Shown: positions 34,720 through 42,639 of the stretch, piece after piece
How positions within the stretch are numbered: position 1 is the first letter of the stretch
How the letters are laid out: each line of letters starts with the position of its first letter
Assembly: GCF_013394655.1 (NCBI RefSeq)
Contig: NZ_CP053351.1
Coordinates: 930,001 to 994,000, forward strand
Source: Winogradskyella schleiferi
Lineage (GTDB): Bacteria; Bacteroidota; Bacteroidia; Flavobacteriales; Flavobacteriaceae
Direction: 5' to 3'
Length of the DNA stretch: 64,000 nt
Made by a program: the position numbers and the translations under genes
Notes under the pieces: generated by a model
What the model saw: only the letters and a program-made list of their open reading frames with translations
Told to the model about the DNA's origin: nothing
Database searches by the model: none

Positions 34720-35289
34720 TTAGAATGATAAGTTGACATTTAAGTCGAAATTATCATATATAGCTTTATCTTTTAATCCATCAAAAAAGCTTGAAGAACC
34801 ATATTTAATATCATATTCTGTTCTGTCTATTTCTAAAGATGCTTTAGCTGAATTTTTATTTACGGTCATTGAAAATTCTACTGGTTTAGTAGTTTCTTTT
34901 ATAGTTAGGTTAGCTTTTACTTTGTAATTACCATCTTTACCAGACACGTTTATAAATTCTAATGTTGCTACCGGAAATTTTTCTATACCAAAAAAGTCTG
35001 CAGATTTTAAATGACCATCTAGTTTACCTTTATATTCACCTTCTAAATCCGTAGTATTGATAGATGTCATATCCATAACAAATGTTCCTCCCGTAAGTGT
35101 TTCTCCATCAAAAGTGAGTTTGCCGCTAGCAAGATTAATTGTTCCTTCGTGCTGACCTGTAACTTTATAACCTTTCCATGTTACCGAGCTTTTTTCAATG
35201 TCTACTATTTTGTCTGAAATTGCTGTATAAGACATAAATGATAGCGCTAATATAATTAGCATTCCAATTTTTGAATTTCTGTTTTTCAT
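34720..35289 (-). CDS. YceI-family periplasmic protein
   Basis: This 189-residue protein has a signal peptide (IGMLIILALSFMSYTAIS, cleaved near residue 25). The lipocalin-like YceI domain shows VDIEKSSVTWKGYKVTGQHEGTINL (in parts), FVMDMTSINTTDLEG, HLKSADFFGIEKFPVATLEF, and a closing FDGLKDKAIYDNFDLNVNLSF. YceI proteins bind isoprenoid-type lipids in the periplasm. The gene starts 2 bp after the MarR gene stop, so the two form an operon, and the repressor's palindromic sites upstream probably control both. Confidence 0.9.
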   Translation of the reverse strand: MKNRNSKIGMLIILALSFMSYTAISDKIVDIEKSSVTWKGYKVTGQHEGTINLASGKLTFDGETLTGGTFVMDMTSINTTDLEGEYKGKLDGHLKSADFFGIEKFPVATLEFINVSGKDGNYKVKANLTIKETTKPVEFSMTVNKNSAKASLEIDRTEYDIKYGSSSFFDGLKDKAIYDNFDLNVNLSF

Positions 35290-35291
35290 AA

Positions 35292-35750
35292 TTATTGTTT
35301 TTTAAGTTTTAATAAAAGGTTATTTAATTGCATTAACTCTTCGTGAGTTAAGTTTTTTGTTAAGTTTTCTTCAGTGGTATTTATAATTGGATCAACTATT
35401 TTTAAGGTTTTTAACCCTAAATCTGTAATTAAAATTTCTACTTTTCTTCTATTGGCTTTACATATATTGCGTTTAACAAATCCTTTTTTTATTAGTTTGT
35501 CGACCAGTCTAGTGGTATTACTCATTTTACTTACCATACGTTCTTGTATATCTTGTAAATTAATTGGGTTACCATTTTGACCTCTTAAAATTCTGAGTAC
35601 ATTAAATTGTTCTAAGGATAAATCGTAAGGTTTTAATTCTAGTAATAAATCATCTTTAATGTAATTATGAGAAAAAAACAGATTGATTACTGTAGCTTTA
35701 TGCAACGGTAATTCTTTATTTGTTTGTAATCTTTTTTTTAACTCTTTCAT
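35292..35750 (-). CDS. MarR-family transcriptional regulator
   Basis: This protein of about 152 residues has a winged helix: LEQFNVLRILRGQNGNPINLQDI, recognition region SNTTRLVDKLIKKGFVKRN, wing KANRRKVEILITDLGLKTL. The ATG at 35750 is preferred to a TTG seven codons upstream, because that TTG lies inside the palindromic operator. MarR proteins are usually autorepressors released by a ligand. The pairing with a YceI gene is a recurrent arrangement in Bacteroidota. Confidence 0.88.
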   Translation of the reverse strand: MKELKKRLQTNKELPLHKATVINLFFSHNYIKDDLLLELKPYDLSLEQFNVLRILRGQNGNPINLQDIQERMVSKMSNTTRLVDKLIKKGFVKRNICKANRRKVEILITDLGLKTLKIVDPIINTTEENLTKNLTHEELMQLNNLLLKLKKQ

Positions 35751-35771
35751 ATACAACAATTGTATATACAA
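35749..35771. promoter_or_regulatory. Overlapping palindromes, probable MarR operator
   Basis: ATATACAA-CAA-TTGTATAT (35749-35767) overlaps the perfect 12-mer TTGTATATACAA (35760-35771), and a further TGTATAT half site lies at 35773-35779. They cover the marR start codon and face the divergent TlpA-like gene, so both directions may be controlled. Confidence 0.7.
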
Positions 35772-35852
35772 ATGTATATTTTTTATTTGAAATAATCACT
35801 AATATTTTGTTAAAAATTAAAAGTTAAACATTTTGATTAATAAATTTATAGC

Positions 35853-36419
35853 ATGAGGTATTTATCACTTATAGTTGTACTGTTATTAATGTCTTGCAAA
35901 AATGAGACGTCATCCAACGATATAGAGAAGTCAAACCAAAAATCATTGGTAGATAAAGTTGACCCTAATATGGAGCAACCAGAAACTAATAGAGCATTTG
36001 AGGTATATGACTATGATGGTTTAGAACCTTTAATTAATAAGGACAACAATAAGGTACATGTTGTTAACTTTTGGGCAACTTGGTGTGCGCCTTGTGTAAA
36101 AGAGCTACCATATTTTGAAGCAGTTAATGCAAAATATGAAGATGAAGAGGTAGAAGTGTTATTGGTTAGCTTAGATTTCCCAAAGGATTACGAAACTAAA
36201 CTAACGCCATTTTTAGAAAAGAAGTCAATAACATCTAAAGTGGTAGCTTTAGATGATACGGACCAAAACAGATGGATTCCCGCAATTAACGAAGAGTGGT
36301 CTGGAGCATTGCCAGCAACTATTATATATAAAGGAGATAAACGACAGTTTTACGAAAAATCATTTACACAAGAAGAATTAGAAACCGAATTGCTGAAATT
36401 CCTGTCTGACGATAGGTAG
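35853..36419 (+). CDS. TlpA-like thioredoxin-fold lipoprotein
   Basis: This 188-residue protein has a lipoprotein signal (LSLIVVLLLMSC, Cys at residue 15) and a linker. The thioredoxin-like domain has active site NFWATWCAPCVKELP (near residue 70), DFPKDYE, and the cis-Pro region GALPATIIY. It is expected on the periplasmic side as a disulfide reductase of the TlpA/ResA type, handing electrons to oxidised proteins or cytochrome c maturation. DsbD, encoded 2.5 kb downstream, could reduce it. It lies divergent from the MarR gene. Confidence 0.88.
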   Translation: MRYLSLIVVLLLMSCKNETSSNDIEKSNQKSLVDKVDPNMEQPETNRAFEVYDYDGLEPLINKDNNKVHVVNFWATWCAPCVKELPYFEAVNAKYEDEEVEVLLVSLDFPKDYETKLTPFLEKKSITSKVVALDDTDQNRWIPAINEEWSGALPATIIYKGDKRQFYEKSFTQEELETELLKFLSDDR

Positions 36420-36461
36420 ATATTCAGCATTAAAAAAACAATTTTAAAAAAAATAGAAAAC

Positions 36462-37064
36462 ATGAAAACACTAAAATTATTGGCAATTACTTTAATATTA
36501 ACATGCTCTGCTTCGGCTGTAAATGCCCAAGGTTACAAAGTTGGTGAGACAGCCACAGACTTTAAACTTGAGAATATTGATGGTAACATGGTGTCCTTAT
36601 CGGATTACGAGGATGCAAAAGGATTCATCATTACTTTTACCTGTAATACTTGTCCTTATGCTGTTGCTTACGAAGACAGAATAGAAGCTTTAAATAAAAA
36701 ATATGCCGCCAAGGGCTTTCCTGTTATAGCTATTATGCCAAATAACACCGAGGTTAAACCTGGCGACAATATGGAAGCCATGAAAACAAGAGCTGAAGAA
36801 AAAGGTTTCACGTTTCCATACTTAATGGACAAAAATCAGGAGGTTTATCCACAATATGGCGCAACGAAAACGCCTCATATGTATGTGTTGCAAAAAACCG
36901 ATAAAGGTAATGTGGTAAAATATATTGGTGCCATAGACGATAATTATAAGGATGAAGATGCCGTAAAGGAGACGTATGTTGAAGATGCTGTCGATGCCCT
37001 TTTAAATGGAGAAGAGGTTAAAGTGAAAGAGACGAGAGCAATTGGTTGTTCTATAAAGGTTTAA
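36462..37064 (+). CDS. Secreted peroxiredoxin-like thioredoxin-fold protein
   Basis: This 200-residue protein has a signal peptide (MKTLKLLAITLILTCSASAVNAQ). The AhpC/TSA-like domain shows VGETATDFKLENIDG, then a CxxC motif in FTCNTCPYAVAYEDRI (near residue 64) where peroxiredoxins have their peroxidatic Cys, then TPHMYVLQ. A further Cys sits close to the C terminus (GCSIKV). It is probably periplasmic. The CNTCPY group is widespread in Bacteroidota and called a thioredoxin-family or redoxin-domain protein; its substrate is not known. It lies 42 bp after the TlpA-like gene, likely in one transcript. Confidence 0.82.
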   Translation: MKTLKLLAITLILTCSASAVNAQGYKVGETATDFKLENIDGNMVSLSDYEDAKGFIITFTCNTCPYAVAYEDRIEALNKKYAAKGFPVIAIMPNNTEVKPGDNMEAMKTRAEEKGFTFPYLMDKNQEVYPQYGATKTPHMYVLQKTDKGNVVKYIGAIDDNYKDEDAVKETYVEDAVDALLNGEEVKVKETRAIGCSIKV

Positions 37065-37098
37065 GTAACCAATGATAAAGTAAAATAATCCTTAGTTC

Positions 37099-37120
37099 CT
37101 GAATCATGTTCAGGATAAAC
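37099..37120 (+). repeat. CTGAA-TTCAG hairpin repeat
   Basis: This is the second copy of the hairpin found before trpE (19 of 22 bases identical, including the ATAAAC tail). Here it lies downstream of the peroxiredoxin-like gene, extended to CCTGAA/TTCAGG, where it may act as an mRNA 3' hairpin. Confidence 0.55.
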
Positions 37121-37185
37121 TGTTAAAAAATGAATCCGTTGTGTAACACTTCGGATTTTTTTTCGTCTATATCACAAGGAAATGT

Positions 37186-37193
37186 TAATTTTG
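37186..37193 (+). promoter_or_regulatory. Bacteroidota -7 element upstream of the first rhodanese
   Basis: TAATTTTG matches TAnnTTTG and lies 21 bp before the ATG. Confidence 0.5.
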
Positions 37194-37214
37194 CATAAAA
37201 TTTAAATACATATA

Positions 37215-37532
37215 ATGGCAGATTTATCACAAGACGATTGGGCAAAACAACTAGAAAAAGATACTAATGCAGTTGTTTTGGATGTTAGAACACAGGAAGA
37301 AGTTGATGAAGGTATTATCCCTAATGCAATTCATTTAGATATTTATAAAGGTCAGGCTTTTGTTGACGAATTAGAGGAATTGGACAAGACCAAAAACTAT
37401 TATGTGTATTGCAGATCAGGAGGGAGAAGTGGTCAGGCATGTGGAATTATGAATCAATTAGGTTTTGATAACGCCTATAATTTAAAAGGTGGTTTTATGC
37501 AATGGCAAGGCGAGGTGGCCTATCAAGAATAA
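37215..37532 (+). CDS. Single-domain rhodanese
   Basis: This 105-residue protein has no signal peptide, so it is cytosolic. It shows VVLDVRTQEEVDEGIIPNAIHLD and the active-site loop YVYCRSGGRSGQA, with the catalytic Cys near residue 65. It ends with the GGFMQWQGE segment of the rhodanese fold. It may move sulfane sulfur from thiosulfate or a persulfide to an acceptor such as glutathione-like thiols or cyanide. A second rhodanese with a lipoprotein signal follows, which suggests paired cytosolic and periplasmic sulfur carriers. Confidence 0.9.
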   Translation: MADLSQDDWAKQLEKDTNAVVLDVRTQEEVDEGIIPNAIHLDIYKGQAFVDELEELDKTKNYYVYCRSGGRSGQACGIMNQLGFDNAYNLKGGFMQWQGEVAYQE

Positions 37533-37597
37533 TAGTTGTTAAAAAAGTGATGGAATTTGTGTCTATTATCTGACTATGGTATAATTTAATAAAAAGT

Positions 37598-37625
37598 CCT
37601 TCCCAAAGGGAAGGTTAGGATAGGA
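37598..37625 (+). repeat. Hairpin-plus-ribosome-site repeat before rhodanese lipoprotein
   Basis: CCTTCCC-AAA-GGGAAGG (37598-37614) is followed by TTAGGATAGGA and the ATG. Structure and tail match the element upstream of trpD. Confidence 0.65.
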
Positions 37626-38036
37626 ATGAAAAAAGTAGTGTTAATCTGTTGTCTCTTTGTGGCCTTTGGCTTTAACATCAGTTGTATCGATAGTAAGCTA
37701 GACAACTCAGAGGTAAAACTGGTGACGGCAGAAGAAATGCAATCTATTTTAGAACTGGAAGACGTGCAGTTGGTTGATGTGCGCACGCCAAAGGAACATG
37801 AAGAAATTCATATTGCCAATGCTCAGAACATAGATTTTATGTCTCCAACTTTTGAGGAGGACATTTCTAAGCTCGATAAAAAGAAACCTGTAATTTTATA
37901 TTGTAAATCTGGTGGACGAAGTGCCAAGTGTGCTAAAAAGATGAAAGACGCTGGATTCGAAAAAATATACGACCTCGAAGGTGGCATTTCCAAATGGAAA
38001 CATTCCGACAAACTAGATATTAAAGTTAAATCATAA
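37626..38036 (+). CDS. Rhodanese-like lipoprotein
   Basis: This 136-residue protein has a lipoprotein-type signal (VVLICCLFVAFGFNISC, Cys near residue 20). The rhodanese domain shows LVDVRTPKEHEEIHIANAQNIDF, active loop ILYCKSGGRSAKCAKKM (Cys near residue 98) and GGISKWKHSDK. It is expected to be anchored in the periplasm. Like the cytosolic copy it could carry sulfane sulfur. The block with TlpA-like, peroxiredoxin-like and DsbD proteins suggests a role in periplasmic thiol or sulfide chemistry. Confidence 0.88.
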   Translation: MKKVVLICCLFVAFGFNISCIDSKLDNSEVKLVTAEEMQSILELEDVQLVDVRTPKEHEEIHIANAQNIDFMSPTFEEDISKLDKKKPVILYCKSGGRSAKCAKKMKDAGFEKIYDLEGGISKWKHSDKLDIKVKS

Positions 38037-38057
38037 TTTATCTAAACATTTAATCTT

Positions 38058-38085
38058 AAACCGAACCTTGTGTTCGGTTTTTTTT
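38058..38085 (+). terminator. Terminator after the rhodanese genes
   Basis: AAACCGAAC-CTTGT-GTTCGGTTT followed by a run of T is a strong intrinsic terminator 22 bp beyond the stop codon. Confidence 0.85.
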
Positions 38086-38345
38086 ATTAGTGAAACTCTG
38101 TATTGAAAAGTTGCGAAGCAATGCATTCAAAACCGTTAGTTGAACTAATCCCGCTTTTACAGCGGGATCTCCGTTTTATAATCTCGACCTTTGGGTCAAT
38201 TTTCAGCGGCCAAGACTTCCCCAGAGGTTTATTACCTTTTATTGCCTCAATTCATTTCCTAAATTCTTAAGGTTTTTATAAATTAGACCACTGTAAATTA
38301 AAAACAGAAACACTTCTGTTACATTTGCAAATTAACTTGTAGTTT
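38086..38345. other. Rest of the rhodanese-dsbD spacer
   Basis: The 309-bp spacer holds the terminator above, an ATCCCGCT/AGCGGGAT hairpin repeat (38148-38168), and a -7 element TACATTTG at 38320-38327, 19 bp before dsbD, that is probably the dsbD promoter. Nothing else is recognised. Confidence 0.5.
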
Positions 38346-40748
38346 ATGAATTTTAAAAAAGTACTTCTGCTTTGCCTTTTGGCGTTTTCTTTTTCATTCA
38401 ATTTGTTTGCCCAAGTTTATGATCCAGTAAAATGGGAAACTAAAGTTGAAAAGGTTTCTGATACTGAATACGATTTAATTTCTACAGCAACAATCGATTC
38501 GGGTTGGCATTTGTATTCGCAAATTGTACCGGAAGGAGGTCCAATTGCTACAGGCTTTTCATATAAAACCAATCCAGATTTTGAGCTGATTGGCAAAACA
38601 TCTGAAGAAGAAGGACATGTCGTTGACGATCCGGTTTTTGAAATGAAAATTAAGTTTTTTGAGAACAAGGCCGAGTTTAGACAACGCATTAAGATTTTAA
38701 ATAAGGATTTATCTATTGTTGAAGGGGAAGTGGAACTTATGGTCTGTGATGACGAAAAATGTTTACCGCCAACTTATGTTGATCTCAAATTTAATTTGAA
38801 ACCGTCGAAAGTAGTTGAAGCTGATTCAGAAGATAAAGCTGTGAGTTTTAGTAATTCGGAATCCAAAATATTTGAACCTGTAAAATGGAATACCTCAGTT
38901 GAAAAAATCAGTGATTCTGAATACGTTTTGGTCTCAAAAGCATCCATAGATGAAGGATGGAAGTTGTATTCCCAAAAAGTGCCTGAAGGTGGTCCAATAC
39001 CAACAGGATTTGAATATACCGTTGAAGATGGTGTTGAGTTGGTTGGAGAAACCACTGAAGAAAAGGGCAAAGAAGTCATGGATAAAGTCTTCGAAATGAA
39101 GATTAAGTTCTTTAAGAATACTGCTGAATTTAGACAAAAAATTAAAATTTTAGATAAAAGCACCACTTCAGTTTCATCCGAAGTTAGCTTTATAGCTTGT
39201 GATGATGAACGCTGTTTAGCACCTACTTATGTAGATTTAGAATATGATTTAACCGAAATTGTAGCGGCTCAAAATGCTATTGATGATAATTCTGATTATG
39301 AAAATGAAGGGTCAAGCAGAGGCTTATGGTCTATTTTTATTATCGCCTTCTTTTCAGGGTTTGTAGCTTTATTGACGCCTTGTGTTTTTCCAATGATACC
39401 AATGACAGTAAGTTTCTTTATCAAACAAAGTCAATCTAAAGCCAAAGGCATCCGTAATGCAATTATTTATGGATTATCAATTATCGTAATCTATGTGTTA
39501 TTAGGAACAATAATCACAGCTATTTTTGGGGCAGATGCATTGAATGCCTTAGCCACAAATGTCTGGTTTAATCTTATTTTCTTTTTATTATTGGTGGTTT
39601 TTGCTATTTCATTCTTAGGTGCTTTTGAAATTGTACTGCCAAATTCTTGGGCAAACAAAGCCGATAGACAAGCCGACAGAGGAGGTCTAGTCGGAATCTT
39701 TTTTATGGCATTGGCTTTAGCTATTGTCTCTTTTTCTTGTACAGGACCTATAGTTGGGACTATTCTGGTTGAAGCCGCTTCAAAAGGAGGTGTTGCGCCA
39801 GTAATAGGAATGTTAGGCTTTTCATCAGCTATTGCTTTGCCATTTGCTTTATTTGCGGCATTTCCAGGTTGGTTAAATTCATTGCCAAAGTCAGGTGGTT
39901 GGTTGAATACGGTTAAGGTTGTTTTAGGGTTCTTGGAATTGGCATTGGCGTTTAAATTCTTGTCCCAAGCCGATTTAGTACTACAATTACATATTTTAGA
40001 ACGTGAAGTATTCTTAGCCATTTGGATAGCTATTTTTGGAGCTTTATCATTATATCTTTTAGGTAAAATTCAGTTACCTCACGATTCGCCTTTAAAACAC
40101 ATTTCGGTAGGACGATTATTATTAGGATTGTTAACCTTGTCGTTTACCGTTTATATGATTCCAGGACTTTGGGGCGCACCATTAAATTTGATTAGTGCCT
40201 TTCCGCCGCCATTAGATTACTCAGAGTCTCCTTATGGCGTCGGAAATTCTAAAGGAGGTGGCAGTGCAGTAAGTCATGCCGATTTACCAGAAGGAGCTCA
40301 TTTATTGGCACCGCATGATATTTTAGCATTTAATGATTATGATAAAGGACTGGCATATGCCAAAGAAGTTGGTAAACCGGTAATGCTGGATTTTACGGGT
40401 TGGGCTTGCGTCAATTGCCGTAAGATGGAACAGAATGTTTGGGTAAAACCAGATGTTTTGTCCAAATTAAAAAACGATGTAGTGCTTATCTCTTTATACG
40501 TGGATGAGCAAATTGATTTTCCTGAAGGCGAAGCTCCGGATTCTAAGTTAAGACCAGGGAAAAAACTCAGAAATAAAGGCCAGAAATGGAGCGAAATGCA
40601 AACTATAAAGTATAAAACGAATACACAGCCTTATTATGTTTTGATGGATCATAACGAAGAAAATCTAATCGAACCTGTGGCTTACACGCCAGATGCGGAA
40701 AAATATAATGCCTGGTTGGAAGAAGGGATTGGGAATTTTGAGGACTGA
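38346..40748 (+). CDS. dsbD: Thiol:disulfide interchange protein DsbD with duplicated N-terminal domain
   Basis: This 800-residue protein carries electrons from cytosolic thioredoxin to the periplasm. Order: signal peptide (residues 1-23); a first nDsbD-like domain (about 25-155) with the Cys pair CDDEKC; a second, clearly homologous domain (about 175-300) with CDDERC; a transmembrane core (about 325-620) with the two redox Cys in [12 protein letters not shown] (near 345) and [10 protein letters not shown] (near 465); and a C-terminal thioredoxin domain with ACVNCRKME (near 687). E. coli DsbD has 565 residues and one N-terminal domain, so the tandem duplication accounts for most of the extra length. 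It probably serves the TlpA-like and MsrA/B-type reducing needs nearby. Confidence 0.93.
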   Translation: MNFKKVLLLCLLAFSFSFNLFAQVYDPVKWETKVEKVSDTEYDLISTATIDSGWHLYSQIVPEGGPIATGFSYKTNPDFELIGKTSEEEGHVVDDPVFEMKIKFFENKAEFRQRIKILNKDLSIVEGEVELMVCDDEKCLPPTYVDLKFNLKPSKVVEADSEDKAVSFSNSESKIFEPVKWNTSVEKISDSEYVLVSKASIDEGWKLYSQKVPEGGPIPTGFEYTVEDGVELVGETTEEKGKEVMDKVFEMKIKFFKNTAEFRQKIKILDKSTTSVSSEVSFIACDDERCLAPTYVDLEYDLTEIVAAQNAIDDNSDYENEGSSRGLWSIFIIAFFSGFVALLTPCVFPMIPMTVSFFIKQSQSKAKGIRNAIIYGLSIIVIYVLLGTIITAIFGADALNALATNVWFNLIFFLLLVVFAISFLGAFEIVLPNSWANKADRQADRGGLVGIFFMALALAIVSFSCTGPIVGTILVEAASKGGVAPVIGMLGFSSAIALPFALFAAFPGWLNSLPKSGGWLNTVKVVLGFLELALAFKFLSQADLVLQLHILEREVFLAIWIAIFGALSLYLLGKIQLPHDSPLKHISVGRLLLGLLTLSFTVYMIPGLWGAPLNLISAFPPPLDYSESPYGVGNSKGGGSAVSHADLPEGAHLLAPHDILAFNDYDKGLAYAKEVGKPVMLDFTGWACVNCRKMEQNVWVKPDVLSKLKNDVVLISLYVDEQIDFPEGEAPDSKLRPGKKLRNKGQKWSEMQTIKYKTNTQPYYVLMDHNEENLIEPVAYTPDAEKYNAWLEEGIGNFED

Positions 40749-40753
40749 ATAAT

Positions 40754-41003
40754 TTAAGACACCCAACTAAAAACAGAGCCTTCGCCTTCAATACTTTTTA
40801 CAATAATTCTGCCTTTATGAAGTAGCATAATTTGCTTGTAAAAGCTTAGGCCAATACCGCTTCCAGTCTCTTTGTTGTTAAAGAAAAGCCACGAAAATGT
40901 TTCCAACTATGTCTTATGGAGTTTCAGGACTATAGTCGTAAACTTTAATAACAACGTCTCTATTCGGGTTTTGTGAGGCTTGAACTTTAATTTTTGACAA
41001 GGA
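40754..41003 (-). pseudogene. Histidine kinase C-terminal remnant
   Basis: Read on the minus strand, the last part gives NNKETGSGIGLSFYKQIMLLHK, then GRIIVKSIEGEGSVF and a natural stop at 40754. This is the G2 box and closing strands of a HATPase_c domain. Just upstream, a shifted frame gives KIKVQASQNPNRDVVIKVYDYS and DIVGNIFVAF, with two in-frame stops. The rest of the kinase is missing. The fragment converges on dsbD, its stop lying 6 bp past the dsbD stop. It is a decayed gene end with at least one frameshift. Confidence 0.75.
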
Positions 41004-41223
41004 TGTGGCTTATAAACGTTATCAAAGTTTAGAAAAACAAGTTGAAGCGTATGAAGAATCTTATCAAATTAATGACATCAGATTTAAAAGCGGTGTTTCT
41101 AATTTCTTAAATTATATTCCTAGTAAAAATAATTTAGATAATACTCGGGTAAATCTAGCCAATGCTAAGTATAAATATTTGTTACGCGTAAAAGCCATGG
41201 ATTATTACAGAGGAGCAGTGTAA
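40984..41223 (+). pseudogene. TolC-like outer-membrane efflux protein remnant
   Basis: About 75 codons encode AYKRYQSLEKQVEAYEESYQI, then NDIRFKSGVSNFLNYI and VNLANAKYKYLLRVKAMDYYRG. This is the C-terminal coiled-coil end of TolC/CusC-type outer membrane factors, which normally have about 430-480 residues. No signal peptide, first repeat or partner pump gene is present, so it is a 3' remnant. Its 5' end touches or slightly overlaps the kinase remnant on the opposite strand, marking a deletion or rearrangement junction near 41000. Confidence 0.75.
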
Positions 41224-41323
41224 CTTACAGTTCAAAATTGATATGGGTACATTTTGTGGCTTTTAAGCTAATGAGTTTCCAGTTAAAGTATTTATTTTAT
41301 GCTTTATTAATTGGATTCAAATC

Positions 41324-42307
41324 ATGTACTACAGAAAAAAACATGGCAGAGGTTTTCGTTATATCGATAACTCTAATAATACGGTCAAAGATGCCAAATT
41401 AAAGGAATGGTTTAAATCCTTAGTTATACCACCTGCTTGGACAGAAGTGGAAATTGATGCAAAGAAAAATGCCAAGATTTTAGTTACTGGTCGCGACGAT
41501 AAGGAAAGAAAGCAATATATCTACAATCCAAAATATAGGGAAAAACAAAATCAAGAAAAATTTGACCGTATTCTCAAGTTTGCAGATCAATTAGAACATA
41601 TGCGACGTGTAACTGGTCAACATCTTCGAAAACGCACATTAGTGAAGGAAAAGGTGCTTGCGTGTATGGTGCGGCTTTTGGAATCGGCATATTTCCGACC
41701 TGGTAGTGATTATTATGCTAAGGAAAACGAAACGTTTGGACTCACCACCATGAGAAGTAAACATCTTCAGATTGAAGGCGAAGAGCTTGTTTTCAATTAT
41801 ACAGGAAAGTCTGGTAAAGCGCAAGAGCGCCATATTGTTGATAAGAAATTAGCAAAAATTGTACAGGAAATTGATGAGTTGCCAGGTTATGAGATTTTTA
41901 AATTTATAGATGAAGACGGTAACAAGCAAGACGTAAAAAGTGACCACCTCAATGACTATATTAGAGAGGTGATGGGCGAGGAGTTTTCAGCTAAGGATTT
42001 TAGGACTTGGGCAGGAACCGTGATTGCAGCCATCGCTTTGGATGAAATTGGTTATTCCAAAAAGCAAGACCAAAAAGAACTGGATAAGAATATTCGTGAA
42101 GCCGTCATCAAGGTAAGCGAAAGGTTGGGCAATACACCATCTGTTGCGCGAAGTTCTTACATTGATCCACGTGTCATAGATGAATACATTGATGGAAAAA
42201 CCATTAATTATTTCCAAAAGGAAATTTCACATCTCTTAAAAGAAAACGAAAATCTTTCACGAGAGGAAGTTGGGGTTTTGTGCATGTTGAGTAAAAAATT
42301 GAAATAA
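41324..42307 (+). CDS. Eukaryotic-like DNA topoisomerase IB
   Basis: This 327-residue type IB topoisomerase relaxes supercoils through a 3'-phosphotyrosine. Seen in order: GRGFRYIDNSNNTV, IPPAWTEVEID, TGRDDKERKQYIYNPKYRE, the catalytic region with Arg in LLESAYFRPGS, GLTTMRSKH and KDFRTWAGT, and the nucleophile Tyr in SVARSSYIDPRVIDEYIDG (near residue 282). The length matches the short bacterial/poxvirus-like form. It stands alone after the two gene remnants, with 100 bp of spacer. Such enzymes are scattered in Bacteroidota, and this one may be an accessory rather than an essential topoisomerase. Confidence 0.92.
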   Translation: MYYRKKHGRGFRYIDNSNNTVKDAKLKEWFKSLVIPPAWTEVEIDAKKNAKILVTGRDDKERKQYIYNPKYREKQNQEKFDRILKFADQLEHMRRVTGQHLRKRTLVKEKVLACMVRLLESAYFRPGSDYYAKENETFGLTTMRSKHLQIEGEELVFNYTGKSGKAQERHIVDKKLAKIVQEIDELPGYEIFKFIDEDGNKQDVKSDHLNDYIREVMGEEFSAKDFRTWAGTVIAAIALDEIGYSKKQDQKELDKNIREAVIKVSERLGNTPSVARSSYIDPRVIDEYIDGKTINYFQKEISHLLKENENLSREEVGVLCMLSKKLK

Positions 42308-42384
42308 GGTTCAACAGCGATTTTGACGAATTTTACAATTTGTAGCCAATTTTAAGTATGACTATGAATGACTTTAGAGGATAA

Positions 42385-42639
42385 TTAATTTAACATTAAA
42401 TTCGAGACCTTCTCGCCAAGCCAATAGCCAAAGCCTAAAGTGAGGGGATAGGCAATAAAGAGCCATAAATAGTCAAGGATATTTAATTTTGAGAACGCAG
42501 AACTTCCATCCTTGGAAAGTAATTCTATAAATCCATACCAAGATTTTAAACCCAATTTTCCGATAATACCATTTGCTAGAATAGCGATAATTAGAATGGC
42601 CAAGCCAATGATGTAAAGTCGTATCATATTTAATTCCAT
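42385..42639 (-). CDS. Small membrane protein, unknown
   Basis: This protein of 84 residues (80 from the second Met) has two transmembrane helices (about residues 6-25 and 57-78) and a short loop. No family is recognised. The first ATG overlaps the end of the aldo/keto reductase gene by 10 bp; the second, at 42627, starts 2 bp after that stop. Either way it is likely co-translated with it. Inner-membrane location is predicted. Confidence 0.55.
   Translation of the reverse strand: MELNMIRLYIIGLAILIIAILANGIIGKLGLKSWYGFIELLSKDGSSAFSKLNILDYLWLFIAYPLTLGFGYWLGEKVSNLMLN

Noticed and set aside
38774..39166. 130-codon minus-strand frame over the second nDsbD domain
   Set aside because: It mirrors the duplicated domain of DsbD; a similar 90-codon shadow lies opposite the first domain, as expected for a duplication.
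39491..40021. 176-codon minus-strand open frame inside dsbD
   Set aside because: It lies opposite the membrane core of DsbD, whose reading frame is clearly the coding one.
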